This document shows positions 44,401-59,400 of a stretch of DNA of 64,000 nt, one piece after another. The notes beneath the pieces are model-generated. The model did not search any database. It saw nothing but the letters and a program-made list of their open reading frames with translations, and had not been told where the DNA came from. The stretch lies in assembly GCF_036588685.1 (NCBI RefSeq), contig NC_086380.1, positions 65,732,180 through 65,796,179 on the forward strand, in the 5' to 3' direction. This stretch comes from Mytilus trossulus. Its lineage: Eukaryota; Mollusca; Bivalvia; Mytilida; Mytilidae. Both the position numbers and the translations under genes were made by a program. The first letter of the stretch is position 1, and each line of letters opens with the position of its first letter.

Positions 44401-47400
44401 TAAGCTCTATAGCATTCACAAGTTGAAAAACTGTGTGAACGATCGACCAAAGTCCGTTTTCAGAGACAAAGAGGCCATGAAATGTCTATCAACTCTTCAT
44501 GATAAGTATGTTGTTGTTCCTGCGGACAAAGCTTCAAATAATATTGTCTTTGTATGTAAATCGTACTACTACGAATGTCTTGTAAAAGAATTGGGTATAA
44601 CGGAGCACTCGGGTAATCCCACATACAAAGACATATCATTTGACAAGGATGAGATTTTATCAAATCATAAGTCCTTCATGGCTTCAATAAACATTACATT
44701 GAAGACCAAATCGGAGGACTTACCTTGTTTGTATTGGATACCAAAACTTCATAAAATTCCGTACAAACAACGGTATATTGCTGGCTCATCTTCATGTTCC
44801 ACTAAAGAATTGTCCATTAGATTGACTAAGATTCTGTCCGCAGTGAAAGAGGGTCTTCAGAAATACTGTGAAACTGTTTACTCGCGTAGTGGTATTAACC
44901 ATATGTTGATTCTTAAAAATTCTAAAGAACTTCTAGACAATTTTAAATCTCGGTCTTTTTCTGAAATTAGTTCCATCAAAACTTTTGAGTTTTCAACCCT
45001 GTATACCTCCATTCCCCATGTAAAATTGAAAAATCGCCTAAAAAAATTTATCCACAATGCCTTAGAACATAAAAATTATAGCATACGCTATAAATTTATC
45101 ACTTTGGGATTTCATAAGGCATATTTCGTTAATAGTGACAAACAAAAAAGTAAATATGCTACACAGAAGAACAAGTGGTCAGTATGTTGGAGTTTCTTAT
45201 CGACAACATATTTGTTGAGTTTGGAGGTAGACTTTTCCAACAAATTGTCGGCATTCCTATGGGAACAAACTGCGCGCCTCTTCTTGCCGACCTCTTCTTA
45301 TTTTCGTATGAATCGAAGTTCCTCCAGACATTTGTCAAAAACAAGAGGATCAAAGAAGCCAGATTATTTAATTTCACTTTCAGATATATTGATGATGTTC
45401 TTTCCATAAACAATCCGAACTTTTCTGATTGGGTTCCATTGATATATCCCCCAGAACTAGAGATTAAAGAAACAACAGACACCGCTTCCTACGCCTCATT
45501 TTTAGACTTATATCTCGAATTTGACTTACACAGTCATCTCAGTACCAGAATCTATGACAAACGAGACGATTTTAATTTTGAAATTCCCACACCTTAGTAG
45601 CAACATACCAACTTCACCTGCATATGGGATATATATTTCCCAACTTATTCGATGTTCAAGAGCTTGCAGCTCCTACTCAGACTTTGTAAAAAGTCATCAG
45701 TGTCTGAATAGAAAGTTGATGAACCAGGGGTATGTCAAAGAACGTCTCGTCCTTTTTCTAAAAAAGTTCATCGGAAGGTACCAAGACCTTGTTGATAAAT
45801 ATTCCGTATCAACTTCTCAAATAATACACGATGGTCTTGATGTATAGATTCTGCGTACTGATGTTGTTTATCATCTTAACAACATGTTTTACTGTTCTTT
45901 CATTTGTCTTTGTTCTATTATTAATATTACTTTTACTGTTGAATGGTTTTATGTGATATCCGTTTGACTTGGCTCGGTACTTATACATATCGTCAATGTG
46001 TGTGTATTGGGGCTAATTTTTTGGTGGTTTGTTTAATATATGCGACTCTTTGTATTTCTTTTGTTCTTATTACGTGACTCTGTACTTTTAAAAGATTCCG
46101 TCAGTATTATTTTGGTTTATTATATGTCATTGTGATATATTTATATTATGAATTACTATACACATTGAACCACAAACGTCAAAATCATTCAATCGCGTTG
46201 TGGAATTAACTATTTTTGGATTCTCCTAAATTCTACCTATAACTTTTGGACTAGTTTAAATATCGGTCTATTTCTGTAATTTGTTCTTACATACTTTTGG
46301 TTTTTTTTAACTCTGTATGCTTACATTGCCTATGTAAATTTTAAAACTGTTTGTATGCACATTGAACGATTTTTTGACGTCAGACACTCAAGTCAATCCA
46401 TGTGTTCGTAGATAGATGTTTTTGTGTTCTGTTAAATTGTCCCTTTTAAAATTGTTATGCGATGATGACTGCTGTAGATATAGGAAGATGTGGTGTGAGT
46501 GCCAATGAGACAACTCTCCATCCAAATGACAATTTAAAAAGTAAACCATTATAGGTTGAAGTACGGCCTTCAACACGGAGCCTTGGCTCACACCGAACAA
46601 CAAGCTATCAAGGGCTCCAATATTACTAGTGTAAAACCATTCAAACGGGAAAATCAACGGTCTAATCTATATAAACAAAACGAGAAACGAGAAACACGTA
46701 TATATTACATAAACAAACGACAACTACTGTACATCAGATTCCTGACTTAGGACAGGTGCAAACATTTGCAATGGGATTAAACGTTTAAATGGATCCAAAC
46801 CTTCTCCCTTTTTCTGAAACAATAGCATAACATCACAAAATAGAAAAACATACGATAAAATATCAATTGGCAGACTTAACTCAATCAAAAAACGTATGAT
46901 TACACAATGAACGAATAAATTTGATCTGCGATATCTGAATACAAATGCAGAGTTAATTAAATATTAGAGACAAACATTCATGACCAAAAAGCTAACAAAC
47001 AAATTGAAACACAGGACATCACTGAGAAATATTTAACCAATCAATGTTCACTTTAGAAAAAAAACGTTTTTTTATAATCTTGAAGTTTATACAAATGTTG
47101 TAAGAATAAGTGAAAAATTGAAGATATTACAAATAATCAAAGCTGGTGTACAGACAAGATCCATATAAATAAAAAATAACAAAAAAGCATTATAAACAGT
47201 ATCAACAGTTTGAATTAACAAGAAAATACGATTTGAGAGTACTCGCAGTTACTGACAGCTAGTTAAAAGCCAAAACCAATTAATAATAAAAAATCATGCA
47301 TCAGAGACTAAAATCGATTAAAACACATCACAGGGATTTAGTATTTTAGCAATGCCAAAAATAAATGTATCGACAGGTAGTAGTATGGTGAAGAGCGACT

Positions 47401-50400
47401 TCTATAGAAATAAAAGTTAACGTGTCTGTGTTTCTATACATCTCGCCTCAAAAGATATTGAAATTTAGTTATGTTTTAATTTGCTAATGACAAAATCAAT
47501 ATCAGTGCCAATGTGAACTATATTCAGAGATCTAATTACAATATTGGTACGATAACCCTTACTTATAAGTTTGTTTAAAGGTTCGATGAGTTTACAAGGA
47601 TCACATAGTAATTTCCTCGCTTTAAGTACAATATTACCATAAAATTTAGGATGTGAAATACCATTTTTAATAAGCTTTCTACAGGTATAGCCAAATTTAC
47701 TAATCAAATCTTTGTATCTATGAAAGAATTTAGTAAAAGTTTTAAGTAATTTATGGTATCGAAATCCCTGACACAACAATTTACCAGTGATGCATTGATT
47801 ACGTTCGTTAAAATCTATGACATCAGAACACACACGGGCAAACCGAACGAGTTGCGATATATAAACACCGTATGATGGAGCCAAAGGCACATCGCCGTCT
47901 AAAAAAGGAAAATTAACAATAGGAAATGAAAAATCGTCTCTTTTGTCGTAAATTTTAGTGTGAAGTTTCCCGTTTGAAATTGAAATGTCTAAATCTAGAA
48001 AAGGACAACTGCTGTTGTTTATGTTAGATTTAGTTAGTAAGTTCGTTTGGGTAAATTTCTGAAGTACCCATATTTTGACTATTTTATTAATTGTGACTGT
48101 TTATTTAACGCATCATGTAAATATAACGGAATTTGATCAGACTGTTATCAAAGAGAGAGGGTTAGCGCTATGAAACCAGGTTTAATCCACCATTTTCTAC
48201 ATTTGAAAATGCCTGTACCAAGTGAGGAATATGACAGTTCTTGTCTATTCGTTTTTGATGCGTTTTGTTTTTTGATTTTGCCATGTGATTATGGACTTTC
48301 CGTATTGATTTTCCTCTGAGTTCAGTATTTTTGTGATTTTACTTTTTATCAGCTATATTACGTTGATCAATCTTTATTATTATTAGCCACCAAAGATAAG
48401 CAGGACAACTGGCAAATATTGTCAATTAAGATTGGAGTTAAAAGCATCTGCTTTAAGTGGGATTCAAACACACAACCTATTATTGTCATTCGGCGACTGA
48501 TTGTTGGATATTACCATTGACAATGATATCTATGTCAAGTTCTGAATAGAGGTTTATTCATTTTGATGCTCAAATAGTTTCAAAGTATGCTGTGATGATT
48601 CGTCTATATCGGTGTGACGAGCTATTCACTTGTATTTGTCCGTCCATTGTTAAACACTTTCATTACCTCCAGATAAAACTCCTGTGCTTTCTTTTATTAT
48701 AAATGTTGCCCAGTTACCAGTTATAGGACTGTAACTGTAAATGCTAAGTGGCTTTTAATGTTATGTATGTACCTAAATACAATACTTTTGATGTTACAAG
48801 TATAACTGATTATAATACTTTTGATGATGCACTTACAAAATTTGTCTTTATCTTATATCTGAAGGTATACCTGATTCTTAAACGTGTGATGTTACAATAG
48901 TAATCGATTCACACACTTTTGATGTTACATATGTAATTAGTTCAACAAAATTTCATGTAACAGGTGTACCTGATTCTTATACTAGTTAGGTATAGGTATA
49001 GCTGCTTTTAAGTCTGTTGTTGCTGCAATTGTACCTCGTTCCACAATTTTTAATGGTATAGGTGTATTTGATTGTATCTCTGTTGATATTACACGTGTAC
49101 GTGATTCAACAACTTTTAATCTTACAGATGTACCTGACTCCAATAATTTTGATGGTAAAGATATACCGGCTGATATCTCTGTTTCAGATATACCCACTTC
49201 TAAACCCTTTACTGTTACATATTCGACTAATTCTTATAATGTTTATGCGGGTGTCTTTGATTTGATAACTTTTGATGTTATAGGTGTAACCGATTCCTCA
49301 ACTTTTGATGTAACCTTGATGATTTGTTTGATCAGACACTTGACATCTGTTACTCAGCCAATCAATGGATTTGACAGCCTTCCACATCCAGTAGAGACAA
49401 CTCCTGGACCTGATCTAGCTAGAATAAAATGGTACAGAAATTATCTAGCTCATCATGAAAGTAATAACATAAATACTACTGATTTCAATACAGCATGGAT
49501 TGACATATCACTTGTAAGTGTAATCTTGATAATTTATACATATAACTGGCAGATTATGAGATTTCCCATCTTTTATAAATATTGAAAATGTCTCCGACCC
49601 TGTTAACACACTGGTCATAATGATAGAAGTATACAGTGTATCAGTACCTCCATTTTTGTGTATGCTAAATGACTAAAGATTACAAAATGTAACTTTACTT
49701 CTAAGGTGTGATGTTATAAGTATGATAGAAATTATGAGTGAAATATAAACAAATAACTAAGAAAGAAAATTTCTTTACAGCTTTGTTTTCAATGGTTTCA
49801 GTATTAAAAATTGTGTCAATGTGTCATTATATTTCGGTTAAAGAATGCATTTATTAACATGCCTTAACCAAGAGCAGGCTAATGCCGCTACAAGACAGCA
49901 CTCGCACCAGAAAAGTGGAAAGGGATTAATATAAATTGCAAAACTTGTTTCCCAATCCACTATAAACAATTCTTAAAAAGGAAGTGTGAAAAAATCATTC
50001 AAAATACCACACGCAAAAATTGTGCATACCAGAACGCCTGTTTTTTTACCAAAGAGAAATATTTGACGTTACAAAGTGAACAAATATCAGAAAAAGTAAC
50101 AAATTCTATGTTCTGATGTTTTTCTGTTATACCAGTGTCCAAGGTTAGGGTGAGGGTTGAGATCAGAAAAAAACATGTCTAATCCCGCCACATTGTGTAT
50201 GTATGTGCCTGTAATTCAGTGGTTGTCGTTTGTTTATGTGTTACATATTTGTGCTTTGTTCTTTTTTTATATAAATAATGCCGTTAGTTTTCTCGTTTGA
50301 ATTGTTTTACATTGTCATTTCGGGGTCTTTTATAGCTGACTATGCGATATGGGCTTTGCTCATTGTTGAAGGCCGTACGCTGACTTACTCTAGTATTTGT

Positions 50401-53400
50401 TAATTTTTGTGTCATTTTGGTCTCTTGTGGAGAGTTGTTTCATTAATTGGCAATCATACCTGATCTTTTTTTTTTATAATTAATGGAACATTTCAGTATC
50501 AAAAATTACTTGCCACTTTCTAAAATTAAAATATACCCGACATATAAAACGATACAAAAAAGAAGATGTAGTATTATTGCCAATGAGACAATTCTTCTCA
50601 AAAGACCAAATAACATGGAAATTAAAACAAGTATAGGTCACACTACGGCCTCCAGCAATGAGCACAGTCCATACCGCATAGTCCGAAATGACAAATGTAA
50701 AATGATTCAAACGAGAAAGCCTAATTATTATACAATAAATGAACGAAATACAAATATGTAACACATGGCCAGTAAAAAAACAACATCCACTGAGTTACAG
50801 GCTCCTGAATAAGGACAGACAGACAAAAACATACAGTTTTTGGCGGGGTTAAAAATGTAAGCAGTATCTCAACCCTGTCCCTAACCATTTTGGACAGTGG
50901 TGCAACAGTACAATATAAGAACTACAAAAATCAGTTGAAAAAGACTTGAGTCATCAGATGGATACAAATAGAAATTCATATAATTAAACATAGAGTGGAC
51001 GTAACCAGGTACATCTTAATAACAAAAGTACAAATCTAAGAGTACTAGCAGTTACTGGCAGCTAGTTGAAGGCCAATAAAAATCAACAAAACATCATGCA
51101 TCTAAGACTAAGACTAAATTATCAATCAATAAACATCCATCATCTAATGGATTTTGTGTAAAGACGTCATAAAGAGTCAGAGAAAAACACGACGCTGTGC
51201 AATTCCAAGATACATGTATCGACATATTGTAGATCCATGAAAGTGTATTTGTATATGATGATACTATTTAGTTTGTTTTTATATACTGATAACACAATCA
51301 ATTGTTATACCAATAAAAACAATATTCAAAAATCTAATTACCGAGTTGAATTGGTAACCTTTTCGAATAAAATCATTTAAAGGATCTTAAGTTTACCAGG
51401 ATTGTTTCCAAATTTGACGGCATCATAAATAACATATCTGTAAAAATGAAGACGTGCAGTCCCGTTTGAAATAAGTTAAGTCTGTATGGAATTTTTCAAA
51501 AATGTTTTTATTATCTGGAAAGTAGCAATTGCAACATCGAATCTTTAAAATGATCAAGGTTGGATTGAAATTTTTTTGTCAGATATTGCAGATATATCTA
51601 GCATATGTCTTATAGTTTCTGTTAAACCAACCCTAAAGAAAATTGATCAAAGAATGCAGGAAATTAGGTCAATGTGAGTTTACACTGCCAAACCAACACC
51701 TACATCTAACAGTCACGAAATACAACCAACAGTGTCCACACCATTGAATATAATACGATCCTCAATATCATTCGCGACTAGCATGTACATAGTACAAAAT
51801 GTCACATAAAAAATAAGCATTGACTTATGAAACATAAACTGCGGTCACTCCGCAACTTCAGCATGTTATATCGTAAATTCTTATATGACGACCTATAATC
51901 GTCAACCAGTATAATCACAATATATATACTTTTGGCGCAAACGTAGTAATGCACAAAAACAGATGTTCTGCGTTACGACCAACTTATTTATACTACCTTA
52001 TATTTTCTATTTGAGACATCAACACCCCCAGTCTACGTCGGCCAAGAATCAGATACAATATATTTATCTCTATTCTAAATGTTCTACATAAAAAAACCAA
52101 ATCAGCACGTTTCAATTTAATTTTCATGGTAAAACATGTAAAACTTTATAAACGAAATTTCCTCGAAATGATGTTATTGTCTTGACATGGCAACGAAACA
52201 AGATGAGTCACAAGTATGTTTCCGTAAACAAAAAAATCAAATGTAAATACCGGGTGTTTAAAGCTTCTTGTATGCCTCAAAACGTATAAAATTACATTGG
52301 AAAAAGTGAAAAATCCGATAAAAAGAAAATAATATTATCAAAATTGCAAATAAACGGAACTGCCAAAAACAGTAATATATGTTTAGGGCTTTCACAGTAA
52401 ACACAATTACCGAATTTGTCCTATAACAATCGAAATAATTTATGACAGCCGTATGTATGTTTTCATTTAGTAATGAGTTGGGCATTTATATTCGCATTTT
52501 ACCACTCGCTTACGCTCAGGTTAAAATCATGGTTAAATGAAAGAAAATCTACGGCTGCCATGCATTATTTCTTAATTTCTCAGCCAAAGTTATGGAAACA
52601 CGTGCTTTGGCTTTTGCAAACTTCCCTAACAAATATACCAATTCTTCTTTATTACTTCATATTATCTTGAGTTAAATTCAAATATTAAAATCTAAACAGA
52701 TATAATAAAAATTTGAAAATGTCCTTTTACAATACAATTGCTCAATTTGTCATTAAAAAAGTAAAATCATAGATTTAATGAACTCGGAGGAAAATCCAAT
52801 CGGTAAGTCCATAATCACATGGCAAAATCAAATAACAAAGTACATCAAAACGAACTGACAAGAACTGTGATATTACTGACTTGGTACAGGCATTTTTAAA
52901 TGTACAAAGTTGTGGATTAAACCTGGTTTTAAAGCACTAAACCTCTCACTTTGTTGACAGTCTCGTCAAATTCCGTTATATATACAATGATACGTGAACT
53001 AAACAGACATGATTAATAAAATAGTCAAAATATGGGTACAGCAGTCATAAAAGCACTTACCATATTTGATTTATTTCACTTTGTAAACTGTTCACTTATA
53101 TGCTGTTGAATTTGGATTAACTGAGGTACAAAAAATATCTATTTTCGATATTTGCTTTGAAACTAGAATAGCGTTGGGCTGATAATACATGGATAAAACA
53201 GTACAGGAAGAAAACCAAACACAGTACCATAAACACTTAAAATCATAGACTCAAACAAAAGGGGAACTGTAGGTTCTCTGGATTAGTAGTTATGCATAAA
53301 GAACTTATCATAAAATTGAGAATGGAAATGGGGAATGTGTCAAAGAGACAACAACCCGACCATAAAGCAGACATAAGCAAAAGGTCACCAACAGTTCTCC

Positions 53401-56400
53401 AATGCAATGAGAAATTCCCGCACCTGGAGCCGTCCTTAAGCTGGCCCCTAAACAAATATATACTAGTTCAGTGATAATGAACTCGATACTAAATTCCAAA
53501 TTATACATAAGAAACTAAAAGTTAAAATAATACAAGACTAACAAAGACCAGAGGCTCCTGACTTGGGACAGGCGCAAAATGCGGCGGAGGTAAACATGTT
53601 TGTGAGATCTCAACCCTCCCCTATACCTCTAGCCAATGCAGAAAAGTAAACGCATAACAATACGCACATTTAAATGCTATTTGTATATTTTCATTTAACT
53701 TGTAAATGTATGTGTCTGTAGGCTGTAAGTCGATTGGGTGGTCAATCATTGAATCAAGAGTGCCAAGATTTGAAGGTAAAAATTTTAGATCAGTCAAATC
53801 AGGAAATTATGCTGGAAATCAAACAATCACAAGAAGAGATGAAAGAATTGAAACAAACAATGGACATTTTGGGGACGGAGCACTCAGAAGTGACAAAAAA
53901 TCTAAGGGAGTTAAAAGATTCCTACAGTACTTTACAGACTGAACACTCAAAAGTTATAGATGTAATGGCACTTTTAAAGGACCCAATACCATGGAATATG
54001 AAAGGTACATTATACTCATTACCACAGGAAGGGTACATTATAACCAAAGATTCTTTTTTTTTTGTTCTCACTGCCAGTTTAAATCATGAATGGGCAAAAG
54101 GAGATTATTCTATTTGGTTGAACCTTGAAAGAAATATTTGAAATATTTAAAAAAAGGATAAGTTTGTATTCAAAAGTCCGTGAAAGACAAGTGTATGAAT
54201 AGATTATATTGCCGAATAAGTTGTTCATTCTGAACTATATATTTTTCAATCATACGTTTTCGTGAAAAGATTCCGACAAACCAAATACATGAATATATCA
54301 TAAATTTAGTCATCTGTGCACGAGTTTACCATTTTTTACGCAAACATAACGGATAATTGTCAATTATCTTTCTCTTTGTCTGTTCTGATGTGAAAATGAA
54401 AGTTCATGAACTGTCGTGTTTTGAAGCCGAATGTTACCGATTATCAACTTATAGTAAAAAATCAACAAAGAAGCATGGATATTGAGAACGTTTATAACAT
54501 TTACAATAAGATAATAGTGTATTTAAGTGACAGATACATGCGTATTGCGATCACCGGATTTTTACGAGCAGGGTCACGCTAAGGTAATTTGCATACGTAA
54601 AATATGTCGTAAAATTGCTTCCTAGAAGCAAGCAATTAAAAAAGAGGTAAACTTCTTCTAAATATGGACAAATTAAAAAAAAATGTACATAAGTTTAATA
54701 ATGAAAACTGTTCATTTTGTGCATCATTTTTTCTGTAAAAAGGTTTCAAATGACTTTAATAAACTAGTATTAAATTGTGAAATATTGATATATTGACAAA
54801 CATATGCACATCTTAGACATGATAAGGATAATCCAACCTATATCTCAATTTCATTGTTAATTTTTCGACAATATTTTTTTGTTTTTATCTTTTGTGGTTT
54901 TGAAATTAAATTCTTGAAAAAGTGCAGCCTCAGTTGCAAGCAGGTTTAACTTTATGTTTGATTAGGCTAGTATTGACGGTTAATCGATCAAAGCTGACCT
55001 AGATGAAATTGACTATTTATGCCGTTTTAATTTGATGACTCTCATAGGTTATATATTGAACATGTTAAGGGCTTTCCTATGTTTAAGCTTTGTAATTCTA
55101 GTGACATTTATTGGATCCATTAAAAAGTTGTTGTACACACATGCACAGCATATAGCATGTATAATACATGTTGTAGTATAAAACTTATCAGTTATACGCA
55201 TGACTAAAATTTATAAACATTTGTAAGATTCAGTAAAGCAACTAGGTTTCATCTAACGAATCTTCTTTTATTGAATAATCATTTTTTGTATGTTTAAACG
55301 AAATATCTGAGGAAAGATTTTAGACACTTTTTAAACACTTAAGTGTCTACTTCATTCTTAAAGTTTATGTGAAAGATTTGAACTGATCAAGGCATTTCAG
55401 ACGCTCAAATTCAAGCTTAAATATGAAAAATCTATCAAATATGCCATAATATGTCACTTTTCAGATGGTTTTTGCCAAAAATGAAAGTGGCCGCATCAGT
55501 GTTCACTCTCAACCTTTATATTTGTTATGTGTTATCAACAAATACAACTTACATTTAAATATTAAGGATGAACACAAATTTAAAACGGAAACCGTCTAGA
55601 ATTTAACTAAAAAGCTGAAATTGTGGAGATTTTAGTAATTTAGCATGACTTAGTGATGCTAGTACCTGATATATGTGTATTGTATTGGTATCTACAGATC
55701 ATATGATTTATGACTTTAGTCAGTCTAAAAAATAACCCAAACTTTATTTTCTTTTTAGGACTGATTAAAGAGGATTTAGAAGTTTGGAAGGAAGCTGACA
55801 AAATGTATATAGAAATAAATGGATCAAAAAGTGTATTTAAGTGTATCAAAGAAAATGGATGTGTTGTTGTGACTGGAAGTTTAGGTACAGGAAAATCCTC
55901 CTTGGTACGTCATGTAGCTCTAAAGATGCAAACAGAAGGCTATGATATATTACCAGTATCAAATCCTGAATATATTGTCACGTGGCACAATCCAAGTAAG
56001 AAGCTCCTATTTGTAGTGGATGATTTTTGCGGAACCTATGCTATGAATCCGCTGCAGTTTGAAAACTGGAAAAGTCTGATGGAAAAAATTAAGAGAATAA
56101 TAGAAAAAAACCAAGTCAAGTTAGTTATGTCTTGTAGACTACAGGTTTATAACGATAAACAAATGAAATCTTTGTCTTTTTTTCGATCCTCTGAACGTAA
56201 TCTTTTGTCTGAAGATATATGTTTGTCAAAAACAGAAAAGAAATCTATTGCTGAACTTTATCTGAGAACAAACGCTTCTAAAATAAGTGAATGGGATGAC
56301 AAGTTCGACTGTTTTCCACTTTTATGTCAATTATGCAGCAATAACACAAAACTGAGAATTGTAGATTTCTTTAAAAATCCATATTCAGTATACAAAGAAG

Positions 56401-59400
56401 AGATAGATAAACTACAAACAGAAGGGGCACATAACAAATACTGTGCACTTGCTCTATGTGTGATGTTTAACAATCGTGTGAAAGAAGAATGGTTTACAGA
56501 AGACACGGACAAATGTATCAAAAATATTATAGAGAATACATATGAAGCTTGTAAGGTGGTTAGAGGAACATCGCGATTGGTAATTCGTGATGAGCTTGAT
56601 TCACTAACTGGTTCATTAATCAGAAAGGATGGTGAAGTTTACAGCACTATTCATAACAAGCTGTTCGACTTTCTTACTTTTTATTTCGGCAGTGCTATCA
56701 TCCATTGCATAATTAAAAATGCTACAAGTCGTTTTGTGAGTGTAAGGTTTTTATTTGAAAAAAAAAGTAATAGTGATGGATTTATAACTATTGTACCAAA
56801 ACAATATCAGCAAATGTATATAAATAGAATAATAGATGATTGGTCAAGAGGAAATGTAGTGGATGTTTTCTGTAACATCAATATGGACAATCAAATCTTC
56901 AGAAGCAGGATTTTAGTACATGTAAAAGGTTTGAAAATATCCAAACAGAAAAAATTATCTTGTGTAAAAGACAAAACTACCAATAGCATTCCATTGATAC
57001 AGTGCAGCTATATTGGAGATGTTCATCTGGTTACATGGTGTTTATGTCATTGTATCAGTAATGTAAACCATTATCGCAATGGTGATAGTATAACACCTCT
57101 GTTTTTTGCCTGTCAAAAAGGACATACTGACATAGTTAAGATGTTAATAAACAAAGATGCAAAAATAAATCAGTGCAAAGAAGCTGGAGTATCTCCTTTA
57201 TGTATTGCTTGTCAGGAAGGAAGATTTAAAATAGTTCAAATGTTGATAAACAGTAAGGCTGACATTAATAAGTGTACAGATACTGGATTATCACCTCTAT
57301 TCGTAGCTTGTTCCAAGGGACATGATCCAATAGTTGAGATATTAATAAACAATAATGCAGACATTGATAAGCGCACATATATTGGTTCGTCTCCTCTGTT
57401 CGTTGCTTGTGAAGAGGGTTATATTAAAATAGTTCAGATTTTACTAAACAATAAAGCTGACGTGAATGCAAGTACCAATAAAGACGAATCACCTCTGTTC
57501 ATTGCATGTCGGAAAGGACATGCTGATATAGTTCACATATTAATAAACTATAAGGCAGACATTAATGCATGTACTAGTTATAAAGAATCACCTCTTCTCA
57601 TTGCATGTTGGGAAGGAAACACTGAGGTAGTTGGTATGTTAATAAACAATGAGGCAGATATCAACAAGTGTAGTACTGGAGAAGTATCACCTCTGTTCAG
57701 TGCTTGTCAGGAAGGACATACCGAAATAGTTCAAATGTTAATAAACAATAAGGCAGACATTAATAAGTGTAAAGACCAAGAACTTTCACCCCTGTTCATT
57801 GCTTGTTTAAAAGGTCGTACTGAAATAGTTGAGATGTTACTTAACAATAATGCAAACATTGAAAAGCGCACAGCTACAGGATCGTCACCCATGTCCATTG
57901 CTTGTAATAAAGGACATAATGAAATAGTTCAATTATTAATTACCCATAAGGCTGACGTTAATGCATACAATAGTAAAGTAGGAACACCTCTGTGCAATGC
58001 ATGTTGGGAAGGACATGCTGTAGCAGTTGATATGCTTATAAAAAATTCGGCAGATGTTAACAAGTGTATTGATGAAGAAGTATCACCTTTGTTCATTGCT
58101 TGTCAGAGAGGACATGCCAAAATAGTTGAAATGTTAATAAACAATAATGCTGACATTAATAAGTGTAAATATCAAGAACTATCACCCCTGATCGTTGCCT
58201 GTTTGAAAGGTCGTATTGAAATAGTTGAGATATTAATAAACAATAATGCAGACATTGATAAACGCACATACATTGGTTCGTCTCCTCTGTTCATTGCTTG
58301 TGAAAAGGGTTATATTGAAATAGTTCAGTTGTTGATAAACAATAAAGCTGACCTTAATGCAAGTACTAACAAAGAAGTATCACCGCTGTTCATTGCTTGT
58401 CAGGAAGGACATACCGTAATAGTTCAAATGTTAATAAACAATAAGGCTGACATTAATAAGTATATGGATCAAGAACAATCCCCTCTATTCATTGCCTGTT
58501 TGAACGGTCATACGAAAATAGTTGATATATTAATAAACAATAATGCAGACCTTGATAAACGATCATATGTTGGAGAGTCGCCTCTGTACATTGCTTGTCG
58601 TGAAGGTTATATTGAAGTTGTTCGGATGTTAGTAGACAATAAGGCAGACATTAATGCAAGTGATAGTAAAGACAAATCACCCTTGTACATTGCTTGCTGC
58701 AGAGGACATATTGAAGTTATTGATATGTTAATAATCAATGGGGCACATATTAATAAGTGTATTGATCAAGAAGTATCCCCTCTGTTCACTGCTTGTCAGG
58801 AAGGACATACCGAAATAGTTCAAATGTTGATAAACAATAATGCTGACATTAATAAGTGTACTGATAACAAAGCATCCCCTCTGTTCATTGCTTGTCAGGA
58901 AGGACATACCGAAATAGTTCAAATGTTGATAAACAATAATGCTGACATTAATAAGTGTACTGATCAAAAAGCATCCCCTCTGTTCATTGCTTGTCAGGAA
59001 GGACATACCGAAATAGTTCAAATGTTGATAAACAATAATGCTGACATTAATAAGTGTATTGATCAAGAAGTATCCCCTCTGTTCAGTGCTTGTCAGGAAG
59101 GACATACCGAAATAGTTCAAATATTAATAAACAATAAGGCAGACATTAATAAGTGTAAAGACCAAGAGGTTTCACCCCTGTTCATTGCTTGTTCAAAAGG
59201 TCGTACTGAAATAGTTGAGTTGTTACTTAACAATAATGCAGACATTGAAACGAGCACAGCTAAAGGATCGTCACCCATGTCCATTGCTTGTAATAAAGGA
59301 CATACTGAAATAGTTCAATTATTAATAAACAATAATACTGATGTAAATGCAAGAACTAATAAAGAAGTATCACCGCTGTTCATGGCTTGTCAGGAAGGAC

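Larger units (their letters stand above)
41443..49283 (+). other. Intron 1 of the HEPN-STAND-ankyrin gene
   Basis: A 7.8-kb intron with GT and AG ends. It contains a family-A repeat (43,503), a family-G fragment (42,618), a Penelope-like relic (44,390-45,847), a long family-B copy (46,478), an inverted second reverse-transcriptase relic (47,465), a family-F repeat (48,066) and, directly before the acceptor, a degenerate minisatellite. I see nothing further between 41,443 and 42,617 or between 42,676 and 43,502. Confidence 0.75.
49514..53721 (+). other. Intron 2 of the HEPN-STAND-ankyrin gene
   Basis: A 4.2-kb intron. It holds two family-A copies facing each other (50,166-50,474 and 50,548-50,858), a decayed reverse-transcriptase tail (51,020-51,420), an inverted family-F copy and a family-C copy. 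Between 51,421 and 52,756 I see nothing but AT-rich DNA. Confidence 0.7.

Noticed and set aside
46388..46750. Frames of 64-89 codons near 46.5 kb, and 31,017-31,430
   Set aside because: They lie inside or across family-B repeats and change with each copy.
48775..49310. CRISPR-like array
   Set aside because: The units are degenerate and adjacent, with no conserved repeat/unique-spacer alternation, in eukaryotic DNA.
49262..49585. Stand-alone 107-codon gene
   Set aside because: Its centre is exon 2 of the HEPN-STAND-ankyrin gene; the beginning is minisatellite and the end reads into intron 2 after GTAAGT.
53243..53508. Frames on both strands near 53.3 kb
   Set aside because: They lie within dispersed repeat family C, which also occurs at 40,528.
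53706..53942. 78-codon frame overlapping the 53,734 frame
   Set aside because: It is an alternative frame of exon 3; only the other frame joins exons 2 and 4 in phase and forms a coiled coil.
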